This document shows positions 35,048 to 43,449 of a stretch of 64,000 nucleotides of DNA, in pieces. The DNA is taken from positions 496,001 through 560,000 of the forward strand of contig CP040678.1 of the NCBI GenBank assembly GCA_005954745.1, written 5' to 3'. The DNA comes from Halostella pelagica. GTDB taxonomy: Archaea > Halobacteriota > Halobacteria > Halobacteriales > Natronoarchaeaceae. Every line of letters starts with the position of its first letter. Positions within the stretch are counted from its first letter, which is position 1. The translations under genes and the position numbers were made by a program. The notes under the pieces are model-generated. The model was not told the origin of the DNA. It saw only the letters and a program-made list of their open reading frames with translations, and searched no databases.

Positions 35048-35400
35048 CCTAACCCTGCTTTCCAGATTCACAGGATAGCGCCCCGATTCGGCGCTATATC
35101 GCTCCGAAAACGCCTCGGGGTTCACTTGGTCATCAAGTCCAGTCGTAGCCATCTGGTGGTTCATCGTGGCCGAAGAGGGGAACGCGCTTAGACCTTAGCG
35201 TAGTAGATGAGTCGTACTCTACCTCCTGAGGGCTGCTCTCTACAGTCGCAATCTCTTCAGCATTCACTGAGAGGAGCGAGAGGCGCGTAAGAATGAATCT
35301 TCCAGCGTGACCCAGGCCAATCCCCCTCTTTCAGCAGAATTGTCAGAGACACGCGCTCAGTTCCTTCTCATCGAATCAGCTCTCATGACCCTCTCCTGAG
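35048..35400. other. 353-bp region at the left end of the element, no gene found
   Basis: Lies between attL and the stop of the first HEPN-type gene. I see no supported gene. It contains one copy of a 23-bp repeat (35265-35287) that recurs at 39566-39588. Confidence 0.6.
35265..35287. repeat. 23-bp dispersed repeat, copy 1
   Basis: CACTGAGAGGAGCGAGAGGC plus GCG; identical to 39566-39588 inside the same element. Neither copy lies inside a gene I support. Confidence 0.7.
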
Positions 35401-36195
35401 CTATATCTTCCTACCACGGATGTAGTCCTCTACATCCTCTAATAGACGTTCCACATCATTGGGGTCTGGGTCTTCCTCATTTGCGTGGGCGCAGTCTGCT
35501 CGAATATCGGCAAGATGTTGGAGGTGCTTCTCAGGCGTGGAGTCAATCTCATCGGCCTCGTATAATTTCTGAGCCAGAGCCGCAATTCCATCGTTGTAGT
35601 TGTAGCTGATTTCTGCGCTAGCATTCTCGCACTTCATTAAGAGGTATCTCTCTAAAGCGATACCTGCGACCACTCCACTTGCTCTAACCTCTCCCTCCTC
35701 AAAGAGGTCTCTCGCAGTATCAAGCTCACTTTGGGAGACCTCTTCGGATATCTGCCGTCTTACCTTCAGCTCTTCAACTCGAATCTTGGATGGGATTGAC
35801 TGGAGAATACTACGCTGGGAATCAAAATCCGCGTTTTGAGCATTCAGTACCTTTTGAGTATCTGAACGAGCGTCTTTGTCCAACTGAAGTCTCTCTTTGA
35901 ACTCCGAGTAATGTTGCTCAAAGTCCTCTTGGCGATTCGGGAGATAGTCAGAGATGAGAGGGGTGGCTGAATTGTACCAAACCTCGTATTTTTGCAATGC
36001 CTCTCGTTGAAGTCCTTCTAGCTCGTCAGAGGGGGTATCCCAAAATCTACCTCCCACGACTACCATATCCCCAGGTCCGTTAGCCGAATGGGTCCCAATT
36101 CGATTGAAAAAATCCGTATATAATGCTTCAATAGACTCGGCATCATCCTCTAACCGTTCAACTTCTTTCTCAATAGCTTCAACTGGGGCAGCCAT
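35401..36195 (-). CDS. HEPN-like protein with coiled-coil N-terminal half
   Basis: 264 residues from the ATG at 36195 (another ATG at 36204 adds three residues). Residues 1-170 are acidic helices and probable coiled coil. The last 90 residues look like a HEPN domain: SGVVAGIALERYLLMKCENA, then DIRADCAHANEEDPD with the R-x4-H pair (Arg232, His237), and a final helix. HEPN domains with R-x4-6-H are often RNases in toxin-antitoxin and abortive-infection systems, though DUF4145-like HEPNs have less clear roles. Isolated on the minus strand at the element's left end, like typical cargo. Confidence 0.65.
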   Translation of the reverse strand: MAAPVEAIEKEVERLEDDAESIEALYTDFFNRIGTHSANGPGDMVVVGGRFWDTPSDELEGLQREALQKYEVWYNSATPLISDYLPNRQEDFEQHYSEFKERLQLDKDARSDTQKVLNAQNADFDSQRSILQSIPSKIRVEELKVRRQISEEVSQSELDTARDLFEEGEVRASGVVAGIALERYLLMKCENASAEISYNYNDGIAALAQKLYEADEIDSTPEKHLQHLADIRADCAHANEEDPDPNDVERLLEDVEDYIRGRKI

Positions 36196-36377
36196 ATGGT
36201 ACACTCGAAATCATAATCGCTTAGTCTTTTTCTTGACCTGAGCAGCCCAGTCCCATTGACCTATGAATTAGCTCTCTTCGTTTTCCTCAGGCGATTCCAG
36301 AACTATCGAGCAGAAGACGATTGATCGCTATTCAATCGCTTTCTCGCCGCGCTCAGTAGTTTAGAGCAGAGACGGAT

Positions 36378-37730
36378 TCAATCTTCAATCGGTGTGACCG
36401 CTTTTCCATCAAGTGATTCGATTATCTCTTCATGAGATTTTCCACTGTTATTCAATTTCAAGAACTCAGAAAGGGTCCTCCGGGTGATGTCATGAAGATT
36501 CGAGACGAAGTCATGACCGACATCGGTTTGTCCACCATGGACTAAGGTACTTCGTGTACTATACGCTTCTTTGAGTGCTTGTTTGATTTCTTCCGCTTTC
36601 TCTCTCGACTCCCCGAGTAATAGTGCACCTCGCTGAGAGAGTCGGAACGACATTTCCTGTTGTTCCCCGGTCTTCAGATATAACGCTTCCAACGCAATTA
36701 CCGAATCCAACAGTCGGTCATTTTCATTTTGTCTACGGAAGGAGTGGGAGAACTTATCTAAAGCAATACGATAAGTTTCCGGGGGGTCGTCAATTTGCTC
36801 ACTCATTACGGTCCAGAATTCTTTAAACTCTTCACAGTCCTCGGAATCCATCTCGTACCTTGAGCCGAAGAATCGTATGTTTGGCTCCCCTCCGGAGGTT
36901 TCGTTCCCCTTATGGAACGGCGAAATAGGTTCGGTGAATATACGTTGATATCTCACATCTCCATTTCGCTCGAACAATCGAAGGGTCAAGACAACATCTT
37001 GGAACGCGTCTATCGCTTCCTCAGCGCGTAGCTCCGTGAATTTGGGAACCTCATAAGTCTTCTCGATAACATAGACATCTTTCGAATCACCAGTCACCCG
37101 CCGTCTAATCGGGGGACTTAAATTCTCAACCTCGTCCTCGTCGAGGGTGCGAAATATCAGGTCCTCCTCTAGTTCCAATCGGTCTTCCTCCATCCAGAAG
37201 TTGTCCAGAATGGCCTGTGACTGATATTCGACTTCCTCTGCTTTGAGATATTGTTCAAATTCAGCATAAACCTCTTTGAATACATCTTCATTAAAAGAGA
37301 AGTTCCCCTGCTTTTCCAGATACCTTGTGAAAAGCTTAGGAAGAGAATCGTTCTTGATGTGGTCTTCTGGGTCATCCACATCCTCTATGATATCATTCTG
37401 CTTCGCAAGACCCAATTCCTTTTTATATAAATCACTTGACGCAAATGCGCCTGCACAATCGGTGTAATGGGGGAGCTCAGACCATCTTGATTCCATAGAG
37501 TCAGTCAACTTATAGAACATTCCATTATCGACTTCTCTAGGGTGAGCCCTCACAATCCGTTCACCACTATCTGTATGATGGACAATCTCCCTTCCGAACA
37601 TATCCTCCTGCATCATCTCCGCCAAACTTCCAAATATTGCCATCGAAGATTGGAAGTAGGTTTTCAGATTATCATACAGATTCAGGTCCTCAAAATCCCG
37701 CTCTACCTCAGTTTCCTTACTTTCGCTCAT
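36378..37730 (-). CDS. Apea-like HEPN domain protein
   Basis: 450 residues from the ATG at 37730. A large N-terminal region without recognised motifs is followed by a C-terminal HEPN of the Apea type: DRLLDSVIALEALYLKTGEQ, then RLSQRGALLLGES, then AYSTRSTLVHGG with Arg393 and His398 (R-x4-H). This arrangement is common in prokaryotic predicted ribonucleases of defence islands and mobile elements. AT-rich codon use and its place next to another HEPN gene support mobile cargo. No neighbouring antitoxin is evident. Confidence 0.75.
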   Translation of the reverse strand: MSESKETEVERDFEDLNLYDNLKTYFQSSMAIFGSLAEMMQEDMFGREIVHHTDSGERIVRAHPREVDNGMFYKLTDSMESRWSELPHYTDCAGAFASSDLYKKELGLAKQNDIIEDVDDPEDHIKNDSLPKLFTRYLEKQGNFSFNEDVFKEVYAEFEQYLKAEEVEYQSQAILDNFWMEEDRLELEEDLIFRTLDEDEVENLSPPIRRRVTGDSKDVYVIEKTYEVPKFTELRAEEAIDAFQDVVLTLRLFERNGDVRYQRIFTEPISPFHKGNETSGGEPNIRFFGSRYEMDSEDCEEFKEFWTVMSEQIDDPPETYRIALDKFSHSFRRQNENDRLLDSVIALEALYLKTGEQQEMSFRLSQRGALLLGESREKAEEIKQALKEAYSTRSTLVHGGQTDVGHDFVSNLHDITRRTLSEFLKLNNSGKSHEEIIESLDGKAVTPIED

Positions 37731-37819
37731 AGGTGCGAAGAGGACACGCCACCCACATAAATCCTCCCAGCAAAATCTCAAGTTTAGAGAGTTCCAGAAT
37801 ACAATCGAACGATAATCGA

Positions 37820-38461
37820 CTATACTTCTCTATCCTCGACAAAAGCCCTCCACGACTCGAGCGCATCCGCTTTCTGACTCTCCGGGTCATCAAGAACGCC
37901 GACTTCCTTGAGCATCCGGAATATCGTCTTGTCGCGTTTACGAATTTCATCGAGGAGGGCCGCTTCCTTCTCGTGGCTTCCGTGTTCGGTGAAGATAGTC
38001 TCAGTCAGGCCGGAAACGTTCTCGACGTAGTCGCTGGCTTTGCTGACGATGTGGAGTTCGATAGCGATTCGCCGGGTCATCACTCTATCCAGATAATCGA
38101 CGTCTCCCGAGCGCGCTCGAATTCGGTCCTGAATTGAAGCGGCGACATCCCGGACATACTCCTTCTGCTCTCGCGGGAGGGATTGGAAGTAGTGGTGAGG
38201 GTCAGCGTTCAGGGCATGGGTCTGAGCGTTCTGGTTCCCTTTCGGCGCTCCAGCCGAAGCCCCTCCATGGTACTTACAACGCCCTTCACCGAGATGGTCC
38301 GTTCCCTTCCCGGCGGTGGCGTTGCAGTAGCCCGCGAAAACAGTCTCCTCACTCTCGTCGTCTCGCTCGACTTTCTTCCCGTTGCATTGCTCATCTGGCT
38401 CGATTCTCGGAACCTCGTCAGGCTCGTTGCCGAGATACTGCTCTTCTTGCTCGATGGTCAT
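37820..38461 (-). CDS. HGG-motif (terminase-small-subunit-like) protein
   Basis: 213 residues. The motif CKYHGGASAGAPKGNQNAQTHAL matches the C-x-x-H-G-G-x-S-x-G-A-P-K-G-N-x-N-A block seen in small-terminase-like phage proteins and in haloarchaeal viruses, with an upstream Cys in FAGYCNATAGKG that may complete a zinc site. The C-terminal half is helical. Function is unproven; DNA packaging or DNA binding is plausible, and it is the only virus-like gene in the element. Confidence 0.65.
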   Translation of the reverse strand: MTIEQEEQYLGNEPDEVPRIEPDEQCNGKKVERDDESEETVFAGYCNATAGKGTDHLGEGRCKYHGGASAGAPKGNQNAQTHALNADPHHYFQSLPREQKEYVRDVAASIQDRIRARSGDVDYLDRVMTRRIAIELHIVSKASDYVENVSGLTETIFTEHGSHEKEAALLDEIRKRDKTIFRMLKEVGVLDDPESQKADALESWRAFVEDREV

Positions 38462-38613
38462 GGTCTATGGAGTTGATGTATGATGTGAGGGGAGGGCGTC
38501 GGCGTTAGAGCGTTGAGCATTCCTTCCCCACCATTCGGGAGGGGGATGACTACAGGGAATCTACGAATCAAATCGTTTCGACTATTCTCCATCGGAAACA
38601 TCGGGGAACTCCT

Positions 38614-38811
38614 CTACCACCAAATATGCGTATTCCCGACTGGCTTCCCTGAGGGGCGTGGGGATTCATCCAGTAGCTTGAATGCCTCTTCGGTACTGAC
38701 TCCGAGTTCTTCGGCGACTTCCTCGGTCGAGACGGCGGGATTGGTGACGGACTTCTCCATCTTCACGATTGTATCTGCATCCTCGGGCGTCACTTCTTGA
38801 GATTCACTCAT
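38614..38811 (-). CDS. Small acidic protein with HTH-like segment
   Basis: 65 residues from the ATG at 38811. The middle reads NPAVSTEEVAEELGVSTEEAFKLLDE, shaped like a helix-turn-helix (V-S-T-E-E-V-A-E-E-L-G-V-S). It overlaps the stop of the preceding 141-residue gene by 8 nt, so the two are co-translated. Probably a small regulator; no firm family. Confidence 0.6.
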   Translation of the reverse strand: MSESQEVTPEDADTIVKMEKSVTNPAVSTEEVAEELGVSTEEAFKLLDESPRPSGKPVGNTHIWW

Positions 38812-39229
38812 CGTTTCCCCCGTGGTCCCAGCCACCGACCGGAACATCCTCGGGATTAGCGTCTTTGCTGTTCGTCCGATGACCCCCCATGACTTCGAGT
38901 TCTTGCTCCACCGTCAGACCTTCGCGGGATGCCCGAGAAATTTCAGCCGCGCTCATGTCATCATTGAGTCGTGGGTCTCTACCTGGTTCGACTCGTTCTC
39001 GCTCGACCGTCGAGGTATGAGGGGAATCACTCTCGATGAATCCAGACACCGGAATTTCGACTTCCTCCGTCACCGTATTCGGCCCCGACCCTCGGCTGGC
39101 GTTCGTCCGAGATTGGTCTGAGTCGAAGAGTTCCGAAGCGACATCGTCATTGAATCGCTCCTGTAGCACCTTCTCGACCTCTTCACGAACCTTCTGCTTC
39201 ATCGCATCACTGGACATTGCTTTGCTCAT
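38804..39229 (-). CDS. Acidic hypothetical protein of the element
   Basis: 141 residues from the ATG at 39229; an AT-rich TATA-like stretch (TTTAAGTTG on the minus strand near 39250) fits a leaderless start there. MSKAMSSDAMKQKVREEVEKVLQERFNDDV suggests an N-terminal helix; the rest is polar and probably disordered. First gene of a pair with the small HTH-like gene. Function unknown. Confidence 0.6.
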   Translation of the reverse strand: MSKAMSSDAMKQKVREEVEKVLQERFNDDVASELFDSDQSRTNASRGSGPNTVTEEVEIPVSGFIESDSPHTSTVERERVEPGRDPRLNDDMSAAEISRASREGLTVEQELEVMGGHRTNSKDANPEDVPVGGWDHGGNDE

Positions 39230-39322
39230 ACTCAGATATATGGCAAACAACTTAAACAATATTCCGCCGGATATGGCCTCAAACGGGAGGAAGAGGACAC
39301 CTATCTACGATTTGGGACGAAC

Positions 39323-39526
39323 TCAATCCGAGGAAGCTTTCCCTCTCAGACTGTACCTCGCTACCTCCGGCGATTCCGAGAATTCTCCCTCTGTCGATGG
39401 GAGTTCTTCGGGTTCAACGTCTCCTCGGCGCAGATACTCGTTATGCATCCGACTGGAGTGAGTTCGGAGTGGGGTCTCTTCGAGGAAGACCTTCTCACAG
39501 GATGGGCAGGGCCAAATCTCAGCCAT
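39323..39526 (-). CDS. Small C2H2 zinc-finger protein
   Basis: 67 residues from the ATG at 39526: MAEIWPCPSCEKVFLEETPLRTHSSRMHNE holds C-x2-C...H-x5-H with the central Phe and Leu of a C2H2 finger, and an acidic tail follows. The same frame stays open to 39790, but that part crosses a 23-bp repeat and looks non-coding. Single C2H2 fingers are typical of haloarchaeal viruses and plasmids. Confidence 0.65.
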   Translation of the reverse strand: MAEIWPCPSCEKVFLEETPLRTHSSRMHNEYLRRGDVEPEELPSTEGEFSESPEVARYSLRGKASSD

Positions 39527-39565
39527 ATTCGGACCTTCGACTGTGAGGGGGATAAACTGTCTCTG

Positions 39566-39588
39566 CACTGAGAGGAGCGAGAGGCGCG
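39566..39588. repeat. 23-bp dispersed repeat, copy 2
   Basis: Perfect match to 35265-35287. Confidence 0.7.
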
Positions 39589-39815
39589 CTCTAATAGATT
39601 TGTCGAAGAGATGGCCCTTTCCGTTGCCCAAGCCCTTCGATTCACTCTCTGCTTGCCCTCGCAGCGAGAACTGGCGCTGGATGGATTCCGGGGCTGTACT
39701 ATTGGAAACCTCGTTCATTTTGACCACATCTCCCACAGTTTCCCGTGCCATTCCATCGTGCATTTCCGATGAACCAGCCGACGAAATCAAGCGGTTGAGG
39801 TGGATTTCTTCATAT

Positions 39816-39836
39816 ATCCCTACTTGAGTAGGGGAT
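39816..39836. promoter_or_regulatory. Inverted repeat in the divergent control region
   Basis: CCCTAC (39818-39823), TTGA, GTAGGG (39828-39833), with flanking AT and AT that extend the dyad imperfectly. Directly next to a CATATAT box. Candidate operator for the ribbon-helix-helix protein encoded just downstream. Confidence 0.45.
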
Positions 39837-39976
39837 GGCGTGATTCTCTGACCTTCTCGACCAACCTCGATAAATCTGGATACTCACGTCTTCTATTGCG
39901 TACTAACGACTTCTGAGCCAAAGAGTCGAACTTGTGTTCGCCAGCAGTTATGACAGTTCGGAGGTCAATCGAATAT

Positions 39977-40237
39977 ATGGCGAAAGAGCAGACAGAGGTT
40001 ACGACAATCGGCGTTCAGAAAGACACGCATCGAGAACTGAAGGAAGCCAAGCCCGAAGGGGAAACCTGGTCCCGCTTCCTGCAACGAGCGGTCAATTCCC
40101 TCGATTCGGACAAGGCGTTCACGGATGGACAGGAAGAGCGCCTTAACGAACTAATCTCGGAATCAGTCCGGGACGAATTCGAGGAAGAGTGCGAGGAGCT
40201 GGTCGATGAAGCGTTAGACGACTTCCTCGCTAAGTAG
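39977..40237 (+). CDS. Ribbon-helix-helix-like DNA-binding protein
   Basis: 86 residues from the ATG at 39977. EVTTIGVQKDTHRELKEAKPEGETWSRFLQRAV has the strand-helix-turn-helix order of haloarchaeal VapB/RHH-like proteins, followed by an acidic helical tail (DEFEEECEELVDEALDDFL). It could be a plasmid copy-control, partition or repressor protein. It precedes the replication gene by 91 bp on the same strand. Confidence 0.65.
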   Translation: MAKEQTEVTTIGVQKDTHRELKEAKPEGETWSRFLQRAVNSLDSDKAFTDGQEERLNELISESVRDEFEEECEELVDEALDDFLAK

Positions 40238-40312
40238 GTCAGGACGATGAGAGGAATTGTATTCAGGGGCTTGTGGGACCCCCGAACAATGGGTAACGAG
40301 GTCGACGCCGAA

Positions 40313-40317
40313 GGAGG
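40313..40317 (+). promoter_or_regulatory. Shine-Dalgarno GGAGG for the primase-polymerase gene
   Basis: GGAGG lies 11 bp before the ATG at 40329 and selects that start over the in-frame ATG at 40257. Confidence 0.55.
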
Positions 40318-40328
40318 GAACCTTCGAC

Positions 40329-42221
40329 ATGAGAAAATCAGACTCCGACAGAGAAAATAGTTCCGCGCCGGAAACAGTCGAAAGCGTCCCTAAGGAACTC
40401 GTAGGGCGTGATATCTGGATTTGCTGGCGATTTGAGCAGGGAGGGAATAAGAAGCCTCCATTTGACCCAGATACAGGTGAGAGAGCTTCGGTTCAGGAGC
40501 CTAATACTTGGTCTGACTTCGAGACGGCTCTCGCCCGATACGAGGGGGGAAACTACGATGGCGTTGGATTGGTCCTAACTGAGAACGGGCCTATAACGGG
40601 CTTCGATTTCGATGACTGCCGAGACCCAGAGACGGGAGAAATCGAGCCAGAAGTCGAGGATATCATCGAACGCCTCGATTCCTACTCCGAGATATCCCCC
40701 TCCGGAACAGGTATCCATACGCTCATCATCGGAGAGAAGCCGGAGGAGTATGGGAGTAAGGGAGGTGAATATATCGAGGTCTACGACTCCGATCGATATT
40801 TCACCGTCACTGAAGACCATCTCGATGGAACGCCGGAATCCATCGAATCCCGCGAGGATGAACTCCAGAGGGTTTGCGAGGTCTATCTAAACAAGACATC
40901 TTGTGCGGAGGTTGAGGAGGTTGATACTCCAGATATCGACGCCGATGATGGTCTCATCGAGATAGGGGAGAACGCCCTTCATGAACTACAGGAGGAATCC
41001 ACACCAGTATTCAGCGACGTGATGGACTTCCTGCAAGGGGGTATCTCCAAGTTCGATAGAGCAGAATTGCTCAAAGAGGATGGTCTGATTGACGTTAGCG
41101 GTCAGGAATACATCGGAATCTCCCTCCTCTACTCGACGGTGGAGCGATACTGCGATGAATCCGAATCGAAGGTCAGGGAGATAGTTTGGGCTACCTGGAC
41201 TCACTACTGCCGAGAACATCCGGTTACGAGACATAGCCAGAAACGACGATGGCTGACGGATACTGACAAATACAGGTCTGAAATCTTCAATCACGCAATC
41301 TCGATGGCCGACGGGGAGAAGTTCGAGATGATGGTCGAGGAGAAGGGGAAGGAGACACGCCGAGAGAACAACGAATACTCGAAAATGACCTACGATGCGA
41401 TTTGGGATGCGCTCTCTGAGCAGACTCCCTCTCCTCAGGAAGTAGAGAACCTACTCGCCGCTTCCCCCCAACTGTATAATGATATGGACCCAGAGAATCC
41501 GCAGACGAAGTCGAGGATTCCTGACGGTCACGCGAGCGAAAATCCAGAGGTTCACGAACTGTATCCGAGCAAGGAGGAAATCGTCGACCGTGCGGTTGAA
41601 ATTGATAATGGATACAACGAGTGGGCTACTTACGAAGAGGCACTTCGCAGACTTCAATCCGAATATGGTCAGGTCAAGGCGGCGAGGATAGGTTCCTCAA
41701 CGTGGGTCTACTATGCTGTTGGTCACCCTGACCCTCCTGAGGCATCCTACGTCTTACTCGAAGGGGAGCAAATGGAGCCAGAGAAACCGTATCTCTTGCA
41801 GTCCTTCGATGAGCAAATAGAATCCGAGGGGGATTCCGAGCCGGAGATTATGACCGATGGAGGAGTGAACACGGAGGTTCCCGAAGCGAAGCAAGACCTC
41901 GAACGAATTCGGAAAGCCCGCGAAGGTAGCGAGGAAATGACCGAATCCCCCGAGACCTTCACTTGCCCCATCGAGGGATGCTCTCGAACTGTCATCGGCT
42001 CCCCCGATGCTCTCCGGAGTCATGTCCGGCAATCCGGCGAGGAGAGCCATCGCCATAGACGGCTGAATGACGCGCTTAAAATCGGATTTGATGAGGAGGG
42101 ATATCACGCGGAGTGGGGGCCACAACTCCCTGAGGATGGTGATGAGGGGCGAGAATCGATATATGAGCCAGATGACCTGTGGAGGCCCGGAGTTCCAGAG
42201 AGTGAGGTGAACCAATCATGA
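40329..42221 (+). CDS. Primase-polymerase-like replication protein with C-terminal C2H2 finger
   Basis: 630 residues. The N-terminal 170 residues look like an archaeo-eukaryotic primase/PrimPol domain of plasmid and phage type: IWICWRFEQGGNKKPPFDP, motif I GFDFDDC (Asp93, Asp95), motif II SPSGTGIH (His130), and motif III region EVYDSDRYFTVTE. The middle (residues 210-520) is helical with no Walker A, so no fused helicase. Near residues 544-580 a zinc finger CPIEGC...H...H is present. It is the only replication gene of the element and is coupled to the HNH gene by an ATGA overlap. Confidence 0.75.
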   Translation: MRKSDSDRENSSAPETVESVPKELVGRDIWICWRFEQGGNKKPPFDPDTGERASVQEPNTWSDFETALARYEGGNYDGVGLVLTENGPITGFDFDDCRDPETGEIEPEVEDIIERLDSYSEISPSGTGIHTLIIGEKPEEYGSKGGEYIEVYDSDRYFTVTEDHLDGTPESIESREDELQRVCEVYLNKTSCAEVEEVDTPDIDADDGLIEIGENALHELQEESTPVFSDVMDFLQGGISKFDRAELLKEDGLIDVSGQEYIGISLLYSTVERYCDESESKVREIVWATWTHYCREHPVTRHSQKRRWLTDTDKYRSEIFNHAISMADGEKFEMMVEEKGKETRRENNEYSKMTYDAIWDALSEQTPSPQEVENLLAASPQLYNDMDPENPQTKSRIPDGHASENPEVHELYPSKEEIVDRAVEIDNGYNEWATYEEALRRLQSEYGQVKAARIGSSTWVYYAVGHPDPPEASYVLLEGEQMEPEKPYLLQSFDEQIESEGDSEPEIMTDGGVNTEVPEAKQDLERIRKAREGSEEMTESPETFTCPIEGCSRTVIGSPDALRSHVRQSGEESHRHRRLNDALKIGFDEEGYHAEWGPQLPEDGDEGRESIYEPDDLWRPGVPESEVNQS

Positions 42222-42739
42222 GTACGACCGACGACCAAGATTCAGATGCACCATGGCGAGATGAGGAAACGCTCCGACGAATGTACTGGGAGGAAGGTAT
42301 GTCCTCGCAGGATATCGGTGATGAGTTGGGATGCTCCTATGGGGCTGTCCTCCGTTGGATGGACAAGCATGATATCCCTCGTCGGGACCGACTCGAAGCC
42401 TCTCATCTCGCTGGTGGCCTTGAGGCGGCCCAAGAAGCGAGGAGAGTCCCGTGGGTTCCCTATACCATCTCAAGCGGCTATGAGATTTGGCGAGACTCTA
42501 AGACTGGGAATGATGTGAGCGTCCACCAGCTCCTCGCAATCGCTAACGGAACTGACCCTCACGAGGTTTTCAGGGAGGGAACTGTGGCCCATCATCGGAG
42601 TGGTCATCGGCGGGATAATCGCCCCGAGAATATCGAGGTAATGGGGCGAGGAGAACATACCAAGGCCCACATGGCCGACGAATGGACCGAGGAGGATGGC
42701 TTCCCTGTGCTGGTCAATCCCCGCGATGAGCAGACGTAA
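42218..42739 (+). CDS. HNH endonuclease with N-terminal helix-turn-helix
   Basis: 173 residues. Residues 14-55 form an HTH (LRRMYWEEGMSSQDIGDELGCSYGAVLRWMDKH), and the C-terminal half is an HNH nuclease: VHQLLAIANGTDPHEVF, then VAHHRSGHRRDNRPENIEVM, with the H-H...N-R-P-E-N-I core and a final H in GEHTKAHM. The layout matches phage-type homing or packaging-associated HNH nucleases. Starts inside the stop of the primase-polymerase gene (ATGA). Confidence 0.85.
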   Translation: MSTTDDQDSDAPWRDEETLRRMYWEEGMSSQDIGDELGCSYGAVLRWMDKHDIPRRDRLEASHLAGGLEAAQEARRVPWVPYTISSGYEIWRDSKTGNDVSVHQLLAIANGTDPHEVFREGTVAHHRSGHRRDNRPENIEVMGRGEHTKAHMADEWTEEDGFPVLVNPRDEQT

Positions 42740-42835
42740 TCGGGACTGACTAACCTATCATCCATCTAACTTTCCTGTACGACCAATCTGAGGAAACAGG
42801 TTCCTCATACTGCAATACCACGTCGCTGAACCTGT

Positions 42836-43282
42836 ATGCCATCGAAGAACCATGCAGATGGCGGAGAAGAACGAGATACCTGGAATGAGGATACCCCCTA
42901 TAGCCTTTCAGTAGAGGGGTCTACCGAACTCCTTGGCGCCCCGCTCGAAATGGTCGGCTTCTGCTGGACAGAGGAACATGGAGAGAGCTACGAGGTGGAG
43001 TGCCCGTACTGTAACGGGGAACTACACCATCATAATGCCTCCAACCACCATCGGCTCGCATTAGGTGGGATTAGTCCAGCGAGGTGTAAGGCGTCCGGAG
43101 AGCGCTACTATCTGGTATTGGTTCCGGATACAGCGAGACTCCCGTATGAGGTAATTCATCGAGCCCGGCAGGAATTAACCAACCTACCTGGTGATGAACT
43201 GCAACAACCTCTAGTACCGAAGGGGATTGACCCTCGGGTAGTTGATGACCTACTTTCCTACTGGACGGACGGAATCTTCTAG
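42836..43282 (+). CDS. Small zinc-binding protein of the element
   Basis: 148 residues. One C-x2-C (VECPYCNGELHHHNASNHH) with several nearby His and a later Cys (SPARCKASG) suggest a zinc site. The C-terminal third is helical. No family recognised. It is the third gene of the rightward unit after the replication and HNH genes. Confidence 0.6.
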   Translation: MPSKNHADGGEERDTWNEDTPYSLSVEGSTELLGAPLEMVGFCWTEEHGESYEVECPYCNGELHHHNASNHHRLALGGISPARCKASGERYYLVLVPDTARLPYEVIHRARQELTNLPGDELQQPLVPKGIDPRVVDDLLSYWTDGIF

Positions 43283-43449
43283 AAACCATAGAATCCACTC
43301 AGCGCCATCCTCTGCGGCGCTATCATGTATTCGATGATTCCCGTTGCCAGCGGGAGAATGTCGCCTCTGAGTGGCGAGGAGAAGCGAGAAGAGCGGATAG
43401 ATTAGTTCGAGGGGTTATCGAGTTCTATATTCCTTACCCGACTTCGAAT

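Larger units (their letters stand above)
39527..39976. other. 450-bp control-region candidate between divergent element genes
   Basis: No supported gene. It holds the second copy of the 23-bp repeat (39566-39588) and an inverted repeat near 39816-39836, and separates leftward from rightward genes, as an early/late or lysogeny-like switch region would. AT-rich patches near 39812 and 39970 may be promoters. Confidence 0.5.

Noticed and set aside
37731-37781. Upstream start for the Apea-HEPN gene
   Set aside because: The extra 17 residues are Cys/Trp-rich and unlike the rest; the ATG at 37730 gives a natural MSESKETEVE start.
39527-39790. Longer version of the C2H2 finger gene
   Set aside because: The added 88 codons cross the 23-bp repeat that also occurs in non-coding DNA.
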